A stretch of DNA of 64,000 bases from Piscinibacter sp. (GTDB lineage: Bacteria; Pseudomonadota; Gammaproteobacteria; Burkholderiales; Burkholderiaceae_C): the NCBI GenBank assembly GCA_017983795.1, contig JAGOAS010000015.1, positions 1 through 64,000 of the forward strand. Direction: 5' to 3'. The notes beneath the pieces were generated by a model that had not been told where the DNA came from, did not search any database, and saw nothing but the letters and a program-made list of their open reading frames with translations. The first letter of the stretch is position 1. The number at the start of each line of letters is the position of its first letter. Shown here one piece after another: positions 1 through 7,107 of this stretch. A program made the position numbers and the translations under genes.

Positions 1-295
1 GCGGTGGTGGGGGCGGCGGGGGCGGCGGCCGGTACCACTCGCGCGAGGCGAAGGCGTCCTCGCCGCCGTCGGCCGCCAGGCGGGCGCGCGGCGCGGGGGC
101 CGACGCTGCCTCGGCGGGTGTGCCGGTCGCGGGCGGCTCGGCGCTGCGCACCGGCTCGGGCGGCGGTGCGGCACGGCGGCGTGGCTCGTTGGCCGCCACC
201 ACCGGGCCGCTGCCGGCCTGGCCGTGCATCACGATCCAGGCCGACCACAGGCCCACCACCGCGGCGCTGGCGAACAGCACGGGACGCCGCTTCAT
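1..295 (-). CDS. PilP-like secretion/pilus protein, 3' end beyond window
   Basis: Last visible gene of a minus-strand gsp/pil-type operon; only the first 98 residues lie in the window. The ATG at 295 overlaps the stop of the preceding PilO-like gene (ATGA). The protein starts MKRRP, followed by one hydrophobic helix (about residues 5-20), so it is probably inner-membrane anchored. A Pro/Ala-rich stretch follows, then an FASREWYRP segment running into a polyproline tract at the window edge. Position after PilM/N/O-like genes, the single N-terminal helix and the Pro-rich linker suggest a PilP/GspC-like connector. No conserved domain is visible, so function rests on context. Confidence 0.6.
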   Translation of the reverse strand, partial: MKRRPVLFASAAVVGLWSAWIVMHGQAGSGPVVAANEPRRRAAPPPEPVRSAEPPATGTPAEAASAPAPRARLAADGGEDAFASREWYRPPPPPPPPP

Positions 296-870
296 GGCGT
301 CTCCTCGCTGTAGAAGAGCACCAGCCGCGCGGTTGCCTGCAGCTCCTTGGCCTGCGCGTTGGCGCGCTCGAGCTGCAGGCTTTCGAGCGCCGCATGCGGC
401 AGCTCGTTGAGCACCTCGGCGACGAAGCGCCGCACGCCGGCATAACTGCCCGTCAGCGGCAGCGTCGCCTCGACGCGCGTCAGCGCGCCCGCGGTGGCGG
501 CGCCGAGCGAATAGTCGGCGCGCTCCAGGCCCAGGCCGGCGCGCTGCGCGGCCGCGACCAGCTGCTCCAGGTCGCGCCCGCGCTGGCGCGCCGAGGGGAT
601 GTCGGCGGCGGACAGCGGCCCGCGCGCGCCGGCGTCGAAGGCGCGCGGCGCGGGCGCGCCGGCGAGCGCGGCGCGACGGGCCTCCAGCCGCAGCGCGTCG
701 CGCTGCTGCAGCGGACGCAGCTGCCACTGCAGCAGCGCGGCGCACACGAGCAGCAGCAGTGCCACCCAGGCGGGCCGGCCGAGGTGGCGCTGCCACGTGA
801 TGGCCAGCGCGCGCGCGGCCGGCGACGCGCGCCGCAGCCACGTGCGCAGCAGGGCGAGCAGGCGCTTCAC
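292..870 (-). CDS. PilO/GspM-like inner-membrane assembly protein
   Basis: A 192-residue protein with a GTG start at 870 that overlaps the upstream stop (GTGA); its own stop overlaps the next ATG. One transmembrane helix lies near residues 34-50 (PAWVALLLLVCAALLQW) after a basic cytoplasmic N-terminus. Then come a predicted coiled coil (LRPLQQRDALRLEARRAAL) and a ferredoxin-like region containing LPLTGSYAGVRRFVAEVLN, typical of PilO/GspM folds. In such systems PilO pairs with PilN to build the inner-membrane platform between pseudopilus and secretin. Family assignment is from architecture and gene order; sequence similarity in this family is weak. Confidence 0.65.
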   Translation of the reverse strand: MKRLLALLRTWLRRASPAARALAITWQRHLGRPAWVALLLLVCAALLQWQLRPLQQRDALRLEARRAALAGAPAPRAFDAGARGPLSAADIPSARQRGRDLEQLVAAAQRAGLGLERADYSLGAATAGALTRVEATLPLTGSYAGVRRFVAEVLNELPHAALESLQLERANAQAKELQATARLVLFYSEETP

Positions 871-1409
871 GACACCTCCTTCGGCGCCGCCGGCGCGCCG
901 CGCCAGCCGGCCTGGATGACGAAGCGCAGCGGCTGCCCCGGCGTCTCGCGCTCGAGCTGCTGCGTGGTGAGCGCGACGCGCACCAGGCGCGCATCGGCCT
1001 CGAGTTCGTGCAGGTAGGCAAAGAGCGACTTGGCATCGCGTGCCTGGCCGGTGATGCGCACCACGCCGGCCTTGGCATCGGGCTCGAGCTTGAGCAGGCC
1101 GATGTCGCCCTGGCCGTGTTCCTCGAAGGTGGCGAGCAGGTCGCCCCAGGGGGCGCGCAATTCGCCGGCCACGCGCGCGGCCTGCGTGAGGCGCACGCGC
1201 TCCGCTTCGCTGAGCTTGCGCGGCGCCGGCGGCAGCAGCCGCGCGGCCTGCTCGTTCAGGCGGGCGAGCGCCTGGCGGTTGTCCTGCTCGATGCGCCACG
1301 AGGAGAACGCCACGCCGGCCAGCAGCACGGCGGCGAGGCCCGCCAGCGCGATGCCGCCCCAGGGCCGCGGCGCGCCGGCGAGGAAGTCGAGCTGCGGCAG
1401 CGTCTTCAT
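867..1409 (-). CDS. PilN-like inner-membrane assembly protein
   Basis: A 180-residue protein starting at ATG 1409 and coupled by 4-nt overlaps to genes on both sides. A short N-terminal segment with an LDFL motif (PilN proteins carry a related motif that binds PilM) precedes one membrane helix at about residues 15-38. A coiled coil follows (IEQDNRQALARLNEQAARL), then an alpha/beta domain with VVRITGQARDAKSLFAYLHELE, the part that resembles PilN. It should bridge the cytoplasmic PilM-like protein and the periplasmic PilO-like protein. Identification is by architecture and operon order. Confidence 0.7.
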   Translation of the reverse strand: MKTLPQLDFLAGAPRPWGGIALAGLAAVLLAGVAFSSWRIEQDNRQALARLNEQAARLLPPAPRKLSEAERVRLTQAARVAGELRAPWGDLLATFEEHGQGDIGLLKLEPDAKAGVVRITGQARDAKSLFAYLHELEADARLVRVALTTQQLERETPGQPLRFVIQAGWRGAPAAPKEVS

Positions 1410-2182
1410 GCGCCCGCCTCCGCCGCGGCCGCGGGCGCGGGCGACGCGTCGCGCATCAGCAGCGTCCAGCCGTGGGCCTGGGTCATGCGCTCCCAGTGCT
1501 CGCGCTGCTCGGTCGAGCGGCACAGCATCCACACCGCCGGCGGCTGGCTGCTGACGATCGCGCCCTGGAAGGCCACCAGGCGCTGCTCGACCAGGCGCAG
1601 CGCGCGCGGGTCGCAGCGCTCCCAGCTGAGCTCCACCGGCACGCCGCGCTCGATGCGCAGCAGCGTCGAGCCTTCCTCGCGCAGCAGCGCGACGATTGCC
1701 TCGTCGGGCACCTGCCTGGCGAGGTGGCGCAGGTCGTCGAGCAGCTGCAGCTCCACGCGGGCCAGCCGCACGCCGGCCTCGGCCAGCGCACGCTGCCAGG
1801 CCTGCAGATCCCCGGGTTCGATCGCGGCGGCCAGCCACGCGGCCGCGCCGGGCAGGGCCACCGCCTGCACGACCAGGTCCTGGCGGCCCAGCGTGGCGGC
1901 GAAGTGCGTGACGGCGGCCTGGCGCGTGCCGTGCCAGCCGTTGCCGCCCGCGAGCAGCGAGAAGTAGGCGAGCTCGTCGGGCACGCACAGCCGCGCCTGC
2001 GCGGGCAGCGGCTCGGCGCTGCGCTCGCGCAGTGCGCTCAGCGCGGCGGGCAGCGCCTGCGCCGGCGCGCCTTCGCAGCGCACCTCGTCGAGCACGCGGC
2101 GCGACCAGGGCGCGAGCCGCTGCACCGCGGTCGCGCCGCGGCCGAGCTGCACGCTCAGTTCACTCTTCCACGGCCGTGACAC
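1406..2182 (-). CDS. PilM/GspL-like cytoplasmic assembly protein (divergent)
   Basis: A 258-residue soluble protein whose first ATG (2182) lies 23 bases inside the end of gspE. No better start is evident. It opens with KSELSVQLGRGATAVQRL, resembling the first beta hairpin of actin-like PilM/GspL cytoplasmic domains. It is shorter than typical PilM (about 350 residues), and the usual phosphate-binding loops are not obvious. Its place between gspE and the PilN-like gene points to the ring protein joining the ATPase to the membrane platform. Assignment is inference from synteny; the sequence alone would be called hypothetical. Confidence 0.55.
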   Translation of the reverse strand: MSRPWKSELSVQLGRGATAVQRLAPWSRRVLDEVRCEGAPAQALPAALSALRERSAEPLPAQARLCVPDELAYFSLLAGGNGWHGTRQAAVTHFAATLGRQDLVVQAVALPGAAAWLAAAIEPGDLQAWQRALAEAGVRLARVELQLLDDLRHLARQVPDEAIVALLREEGSTLLRIERGVPVELSWERCDPRALRLVEQRLVAFQGAIVSSQPPAVWMLCRSTEQREHWERMTQAHGWTLLMRDASPAPAAAAEAGA

Positions 2183-3887
2183 GGTTGGCCTCCTCGAGGG
2201 TGGTTTCGCCGCGAGCCACCAGCTCCAGCGCGGCCTCGCGCAGCGTGCGCAGGCCGCGCTCGCGCGCCGCCTCGCGCAGCGCCGCCGGGCTGGCGCGCTC
2301 GGCGATCAGGCTGCGCAGGCCGACGTCCATCGCCAGCGTCTGCGCGATCGCGCGGCGGCCCTTGTAGCCGGTGCCGCGGCAATGCGCGCAGCCGATGCCG
2401 CGGCGGAAGGTCCAGCCCAGCGGGATGTCGGGCAGCGCACTCGCTTCGATGCGCTCGGCGCCGGGTTCGTCGGGCGTGCTGCAGTGCGGGCAGACGATGC
2501 GCACGAGGCGCTGCGCCACCACGCCGTTCAGCGCCGAGACGAGGTTGTACGGGTCCACGCCCATCGTCGAGAGCCGGCCGATCACGTCGAACACGTTGTT
2601 GGCATGCACGGTGGCGAATACCTGGTGGCCGGTCAGCGCGGCCTGGATGGCGATCTGTGCCGTCTCGGGGTCGCGCATCTCGCCGACCATGATCTTGTCC
2701 GGGTCGTGGCGCAGGATGGAGCGCAGGCCGCGCGCGAAGGTCAGGCCCTTGGCCTCGTTGACCGGGATCTGCAGCACGTCGGGCAGCTGGTACTCGACCG
2801 GATCCTCGATGGTGATGATCTTCTCCTGGCCGCTGTTGACCTCCGAGATCACCGCGTACAGCGTGGTGGTCTTGCCGCTGCCGGTCGGCCCGGTGACGAG
2901 CAGCAGCCCGTAGGGCATCGCGCCGAGGCGGCGGATGAAGCGCGCGTTGGCGGCGTCGAAGCCGAGGTGCTCGATCGACAGCGTCGACTCGGCCGAGAGC
3001 TGGTAGCGGTCGAGGATGCGCAGCACCGCATCCTCGCCGTACAGGTTGGGCATGATGGACACGCGCACGTCGATGGCGCGGCCGCCGTAGCTGAGCTTGA
3101 GGCGCCCGTCCTGCGGCACGCGGCGCTCGGAGATGTCGAGGTCGGCCAGCACCTTGATGCGCGAGACCACGCGGTCGGCGAAGTCGCGGCCCTCGGGCCG
3201 CGCCACCGCCTGCAGCACGCCGTCGAGGCGGTATTTCACCGCCAGGCCGCGCGCGGCGCACTCGAGGTGGATGTCGCTCGCCTGCGCCTTCAGCGCGTCG
3301 TAGAGCAGGCCGTTGACGAAGCGCACCACCGGGCTCTCGTCGGCGCTGATGTCGGCCAGCGAGAGCTGCAGCACGTCGGCGGCTTCGTCGCCGCTGCCGG
3401 CCACCGCGCCCGGCGCGGCGCCGTCGAGCGCGCGCATCTCGCGCTCCATGCGCGCGTAGAAGGCGGCGATGTCGTTCACCCCGGCCACGTACCAGACGCT
3501 GGGCGGGTGGCCGGCGGCGCGGATGCGCGACTCCAGCCACATGCGCGTGCCGCCGTCGAAGGGGTCGGCCAGCACCACGTGGCGCAGCGCCGTGCCGTCG
3601 CGCAGCACCACGCACAGGCGCTGCTGGCCGACGCTGAAGGGCACCAGCTCGAGGTCGGCCTGCTCCGGCGTCCAGTGCGTGAGGTCGGCGAGCGTCAGGC
3701 CGCTGCCTTCGCTCAGCCAGCGCTTCATCGCGGCCTCGCGGATCTCCGGGCGCTCGTGCTGCAGCAGCCGGCGCGCGGCGGCGAAGCGCTGGCCGAGCCG
3801 GGCGGCAAGCTCCTGTGCGTGGCGCGAACCGTCGGCGACGGCGGCGACGTCGGCGCTGGCGGTGTCGGGTGCGGCGGTGTCGTTCAT
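2160..3887 (-). CDS. gspE: GspE/PilB-type secretion ATPase
   Basis: A 575-residue hexameric traffic ATPase that powers pseudopilus assembly from the cytoplasmic face. An N-terminal GspE/PilB N-domain (about 40-150) is followed by the ATPase core. Walker A GPTGSGKT is at 333-340, the Asp box IITIEDPVEY at 357-366, the Walker B region IMVGEMRD at 399-406, and the His-box ATVHAN around 425-430. A zinc-binding C-terminal insert carries C466xxC469 and C500xxC503, as expected for GspE/PilB and not PilT. Length is normal for the family. gspF lies 10 bases upstream and the PilM-like gene overlaps the 3' end. Confidence 0.95.
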   Translation of the reverse strand: MNDTAAPDTASADVAAVADGSRHAQELAARLGQRFAAARRLLQHERPEIREAAMKRWLSEGSGLTLADLTHWTPEQADLELVPFSVGQQRLCVVLRDGTALRHVVLADPFDGGTRMWLESRIRAAGHPPSVWYVAGVNDIAAFYARMEREMRALDGAAPGAVAGSGDEAADVLQLSLADISADESPVVRFVNGLLYDALKAQASDIHLECAARGLAVKYRLDGVLQAVARPEGRDFADRVVSRIKVLADLDISERRVPQDGRLKLSYGGRAIDVRVSIMPNLYGEDAVLRILDRYQLSAESTLSIEHLGFDAANARFIRRLGAMPYGLLLVTGPTGSGKTTTLYAVISEVNSGQEKIITIEDPVEYQLPDVLQIPVNEAKGLTFARGLRSILRHDPDKIMVGEMRDPETAQIAIQAALTGHQVFATVHANNVFDVIGRLSTMGVDPYNLVSALNGVVAQRLVRIVCPHCSTPDEPGAERIEASALPDIPLGWTFRRGIGCAHCRGTGYKGRRAIAQTLAMDVGLRSLIAERASPAALREAARERGLRTLREAALELVARGETTLEEANRVTAVEE

Positions 3888-3897
3888 CGTCGCCCCT

Positions 3898-4986
3898 TCA
3901 GCGGATGCTGCTGGCCATCTGGAAGATCGGCACGTACATCAGCACGACGATGCCGCCGACCACGCTGCCGATGGCCAGCATCAGGATCGGCTCGATCAGC
4001 CGCCCGAGCCGCTCCAGGCCGCGCTCGAGCTGCGCGTCGTGCACGTCGGCCACGCGGTCGAGCGCGGCATGCAGCTGGCCGGTGGCCTCCGAGACGCGCA
4101 GCACGCGCCAGGTCAGCGCGTCCAGCAGCCCGGCCTCGTGCAGCGACTGCGCCAGCGGTGTGCCGGTCGCGGCCGCGGCGAGCGCGCGATCGAGCGCCTC
4201 GCGGTCGCCTGCGGCGACCAGCTCGCGGCACATGCCCAGCGCCTTCAGCGCCGGGATGCCGGAGCGGATCAGCATCGCACCGCTGCGCGCCAGCTGCGAC
4301 AGGCCGAAGCTGCGCACGTAGGGGCGCATCCACGGCAGCCGCACGGTCTGCTGCAGCAGCCAGGCAGAGAGCTGGCCGGCGCGCGCCTGGCGCCACACCA
4401 CCCAGGCGCCGGCGCCCAGCGCGAGCGCCAGCGCGATCCAGATCGGCCCCTGCACGCCGTGCAGCGTCTTGCCGAGCTCGATGAGCAGGCGCGACAGCGG
4501 GGCGATGTCCTGCACGGCGTTGTCGAGCACCAGCGCGAAACGCGGCACGACGTAGACGAGCAGGAACAGCACGACGAGGAAGGTCACGCCCACCAGCAGC
4601 GCCGGGTAGACGCAGGCCGACACCAGGCGGCTGCGCAGCGTGCGCAGCCGCGCGGCGTTGGCGGCGAAGCGCTGCAGGCTGTCGCCGAGATCGCCGGTGA
4701 GCTCGCTGGCCTTGGCGCAGGCGAGCAGGGGCACGCCGAAGGCGCCGGTGGCCTGCATCGCGCGCGACAGCGTCTCGCCGTGCTGCAAGGCGCCCAGCAC
4801 CGTGCGCAGCGTGGCCGCGCCGTTGCCCTGCTCGCCGAGCGTGCGCAACGCCTCGACGAGGCTGAGCCCGGAGCGCAGCATCAGGCTGAGGTCGTGGGCG
4901 AACTGCTCCTCGTCGATGCGCGACACCATGGCGCGGCGCGCCGGTGCGGCGGCGCCGAGGGCGGCAGGAGCGTCGAGCTTCAGCAT
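3898..4986 (-). CDS. gspF: GspF/PilC-type inner-membrane platform protein
   Basis: A 362-residue polytopic protein with the duplicated GspF domain. The first copy starts near SRIDEEQFAHDLSLMLRSGLSLVEAL and the second near LSQLARSGAMLIRSGIPALKAL. Hydrophobic helices are at about 136-157 (LLVGVTFLVVLFLLVYVV), around 185-200, and at the C-terminus (ILMLAIGSVVGGIVVLMYVPIF). It anchors the GspE ATPase and guides pseudopilin insertion. Only four bases separate it from gspG upstream and ten from gspE downstream, so the three are surely cotranscribed. Confidence 0.93.
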   Translation of the reverse strand: MLKLDAPAALGAAAPARRAMVSRIDEEQFAHDLSLMLRSGLSLVEALRTLGEQGNGAATLRTVLGALQHGETLSRAMQATGAFGVPLLACAKASELTGDLGDSLQRFAANAARLRTLRSRLVSACVYPALLVGVTFLVVLFLLVYVVPRFALVLDNAVQDIAPLSRLLIELGKTLHGVQGPIWIALALALGAGAWVVWRQARAGQLSAWLLQQTVRLPWMRPYVRSFGLSQLARSGAMLIRSGIPALKALGMCRELVAAGDREALDRALAAAATGTPLAQSLHEAGLLDALTWRVLRVSEATGQLHAALDRVADVHDAQLERGLERLGRLIEPILMLAIGSVVGGIVVLMYVPIFQMASSIR

Positions 4987-4990
4987 CGCT

Positions 4991-5428
4991 TCACCACGAG
5001 ACCACGTCGGCGTTCTCGCCTTCGCCGCCGGGCTGGCCGTCGGCGCCCAGGCTGACCAGGTCGTAGTCGCCGTGCTGGCCGGGACGCCGGTAGAGGTAGG
5101 CGTGACCCCAGGGGTCTTCCGGGATGTCGCGCTTCAGGTAGGGGCCCTGCCAGCGCGGCACCTGCTGCGGCGCCGCGCGCAGCGCCAGCAGGCCCTGCTC
5201 GGTGCTGGGGTACTGGCCGACGTCGAGCCGGTACTGGTCGAGCGCCTGGCCGAAGGACTCGATCTGCGCGCGCGCCACCTTGGTGTTGGACTTGCCGATC
5301 TGCGCGAAATACTGCGGCGCGACGATGCCGGCGAGCAGGCCGATGATCACCATCACCACCAGCAGTTCGAGCAGCGTGAAGCCGCGCCCGCCTGCCCGTC
5401 CGACCCGCTTGCTGTGCCGATACCGCAT
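4991..5428 (-). CDS. gspG: Major pseudopilin GspG
   Basis: A 145-residue type II secretion pseudopilin. The ATG at 5428 is chosen because a G-rich ribosome site precedes it; the upstream in-frame alternatives are a TTG (5449) and a GTG. A short basic leader (MRYRHSKRVGRAGGRG) ends in the prepilin peptidase site G|FTLLELLVV, with Glu at mature position 5. The GspG core follows, with YRLDVGQYPST, LKRDIPEDPWGHAY and a C-terminal GDYDLVSLGADG loop that binds calcium in GspG. It is the only pseudopilin visible here. A PmrA-box-like repeat sits about 42 bases upstream. Confidence 0.93.
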   Translation of the reverse strand: MRYRHSKRVGRAGGRGFTLLELLVVMVIIGLLAGIVAPQYFAQIGKSNTKVARAQIESFGQALDQYRLDVGQYPSTEQGLLALRAAPQQVPRWQGPYLKRDIPEDPWGHAYLYRRPGQHGDYDLVSLGADGQPGGEGENADVVSW

Positions 5429-5469
5429 CGCCACCCCCGTCGATTTCAAGATCGATTCTTGGGGGGCGT

Positions 5470-5486
5470 CTTAAACGGTTCTTAAT
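5470..5486 (-). promoter_or_regulatory. PmrA/QseB-box-like repeat before gspG
   Basis: Read on the minus strand this is ATTAAG-AACCG-TTTAAG, two TTAAG half sites one helical turn apart. This is close to the published PmrA consensus YTTAAK-N5-YTTAAK. It lies about 42 bases upstream of the gspG start. PmrA/QseB-family regulators are encoded at 6317-6985 and 62550-63233. Binding is inference. Confidence 0.4.
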
Positions 5487-5552
5487 GCGAGGCCCTATTG
5501 CGGCACTGGGGAGCCCCCGAGCCGCGGGGTCGGGTAGACCCCCATGCGCGGC

Positions 5553-6170
5553 TCAGCGCGAGGCCAGGCGCGCCATCACCTTGGCGACGTAGTCCTGCGT
5601 CTCCGGGTAGGCCGGCACGCGCCGGCCGGCGCGCGCCACCGCGCCTTCGCCGGCGTTGTAGGCAGCCAGCGCGAGCTGCAGGTCGTTGTCGAACTGCGTG
5701 AGCAGCCAGCGCAGGTAGGCCGCGCCGCCGTCGATGTTCTGCTGCACCGCGAATACGTCCTTCACGCCGAAGCGCCGCGCGGTCTCGGGCATCAGCTGCA
5801 TCAGGCCCTTGGCGCCCTTGGGCGACACCGCCTTCGGGTTGAAGCCCGACTCGACGGCGATCACCGCCGCCAGCAGCGACTCGGGCAGGGCATGGCGCTG
5901 CGCCGCGGCGCGGATCTCGCCGGACAGCGGTGCCGCGGCCGGCTGCGGCAGCGCCGCTTCGCTGCGCGGCGCGGCCGCCGCGGGATCGGCCGGCGCCGCC
6001 AGCAGGAGCTCCGGCGCTTCGCTGCTCGCATGGTTGCTGAGCACCAGCGTGCCCTGCGCATCGCTGCCCATGTAGACCTGCGCCTGCGCGGCCGCGCCGA
6101 GCAGCAGCGCCGCCGCGCCGTGCAGCGCGCGTGCGAGGACGATGAGCCGTGGCCGGGTCATGTGCGCCAT
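5553..6170 (-). CDS. Secreted lytic transglycosylase (SLT family, DUF4124-like N-terminus)
   Basis: A 205-residue periplasmic murein hydrolase. Start 6170 (MAHMTRPRLIV) is preferred over the upstream in-frame codons because the signal sequence begins there, with a hydrophobic core and AQAQ cleavage region. The DUF4124-like piece VYMGSDAQGTLVLSNH follows, then an Ala/Pro linker. The goose-lysozyme/SLT fold begins at LPESLLAAVIAVESGFNP, with catalytic Glu near residue 107, GLMQLMPETA and NLxLALAAYNAGEGAV. Such enzymes open peptidoglycan for envelope-spanning machines, fitting its place beside the gsp operon, though it is a separate transcription unit. Confidence 0.9.
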   Translation of the reverse strand: MAHMTRPRLIVLARALHGAAALLLGAAAQAQVYMGSDAQGTLVLSNHASSEAPELLLAAPADPAAAAPRSEAALPQPAAAPLSGEIRAAAQRHALPESLLAAVIAVESGFNPKAVSPKGAKGLMQLMPETARRFGVKDVFAVQQNIDGGAAYLRWLLTQFDNDLQLALAAYNAGEGAVARAGRRVPAYPETQDYVAKVMARLASR

Positions 6171-6316
6171 TGCAGCGCAGGCTCCGGCCCCCTCCAACGG
6201 GCACTCCTCCTCGCCACGCATGGGCAAATACCCTACTCCCCCAGGAGTGAGTGTTCCCGCCACCGCTGCCGCGCTGATGAAATCGCGCCGTCCGATAACA
6301 GAAACATCTGGAAACC

Positions 6317-6985
6317 ATGCGGCTGCTGCTGGCCGAAGACGACGAAGCGTTGGGGCGCGCCACCTGTACGTTCATGATGCGCGACGGCCATGCCGTCGAC
6401 TGGGTCACGAATGGCAATCAGCTGCTCGAGCTGAGCGGGCGCTTCGAGTACGACTGCGTGCTGCTCGATCTCGGCCTGCCCGAGCTCGAGGGGCGCGACT
6501 GCCTGGTCAACCTGCGCGCGCGCGCCAACCTCACGCCGGTGGTGGTGACCACGGCGCAGGGCTTCCGCGAGCAGCGCATCCAGCTGCTCGACCTGGGCGC
6601 CGACGACTACCTGATCAAGCCCTACGACCTGGCCGAGCTGGCCGCGCGCGTGAAGGCGGTGATCCGGCGCAGCCGCCACGTCGAGCGCGGCGAGGACGAG
6701 GGCGCCAGCCACGGCCCGCTGAAGCTGCAGCCGGCCAGCAACTCGGTGCTGTGGCACGGCGCGAACGTGGTACTGACGGCGCGCGAGTACCGCGTGCTCG
6801 ATACGCTGGTGCGGCGCCGCGGCAGCACGGTGACGCGCCAGCAGCTCGAAGCCGCCGTCTACGGCTGGAACGAGAGCATCGGCAGCAACGCCATCGAGGT
6901 GCACATCCACAGCCTGCGGCGCAAGCTCGCGCCGGGGCTGATCGTCACGCTGCGCGGCATCGGCTACCAGCTCGGCACGCTCTGA
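6317..6985 (+). CDS. OmpR-family response regulator, no adjacent kinase
   Basis: A 222-residue DNA-binding response regulator. The receiver domain (1-115) has acidic pocket E7-D8-D9, phosphoacceptor D51 in LLDLGLPE, T78/T79 and K101 in DDYLIKPYD. The C-terminal winged helix (about 128-220) contains LTAREYRVLDTLVRRRGSTVTRQQL and IEVHIHSLRRKL, typical of the PmrA/QseB/TctD branch. No histidine kinase lies on either side, so it is an orphan locally. Its partner could be the kinase at 63230 or one elsewhere. Candidate OmpR-type direct repeats lie just downstream at 6997-7013 and a PmrA-like box at 5470-5486. Confidence 0.9.
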   Translation: MRLLLAEDDEALGRATCTFMMRDGHAVDWVTNGNQLLELSGRFEYDCVLLDLGLPELEGRDCLVNLRARANLTPVVVTTAQGFREQRIQLLDLGADDYLIKPYDLAELAARVKAVIRRSRHVERGEDEGASHGPLKLQPASNSVLWHGANVVLTAREYRVLDTLVRRRGSTVTRQQLEAAVYGWNESIGSNAIEVHIHSLRRKLAPGLIVTLRGIGYQLGTL

Positions 6986-6996
6986 GCGGCACCGCA

Positions 6997-7013
6997 CTTC
7001 ACGCCGACTTCAC
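6997..7013 (+). promoter_or_regulatory. CTTCAC direct repeat upstream of exosortase operon
   Basis: CTTCAC occurs at 6997-7002 and again at 7008-7013, an 11-base period (ACTTCACGCCG ACTTCACAC). Same-face direct repeats of this spacing are typical sites for winged-helix response regulators such as the one ending at 6985. They sit about 95 bases upstream of the VIT/VWA gene. No protein-binding evidence exists beyond this pattern. Confidence 0.3.
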
Positions 7014-7107
7014 ACAAGCGCCTGGCGCTTCGAACCCTCTTCGCAGGCCGCTTCCATCCTGAGCCCCGTGCCGCCGCCCCGTGCGGCACGCCATCAGGAG
7101 AAGCCGC

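Noticed and set aside
5447-5449. TTG at 5449 as gspG start
   Set aside because: It would add MKSTGVA before the leader. The ATG at 5428 has a better G-rich ribosome site and gives a typical prepilin leader length.
6202-6249. CACTCCT/AGGAGTG inverted repeat in the gap before the orphan regulator
   Set aside because: The arms are seven bases with a 34-base spacer and no further support, so this is likely a chance pair.
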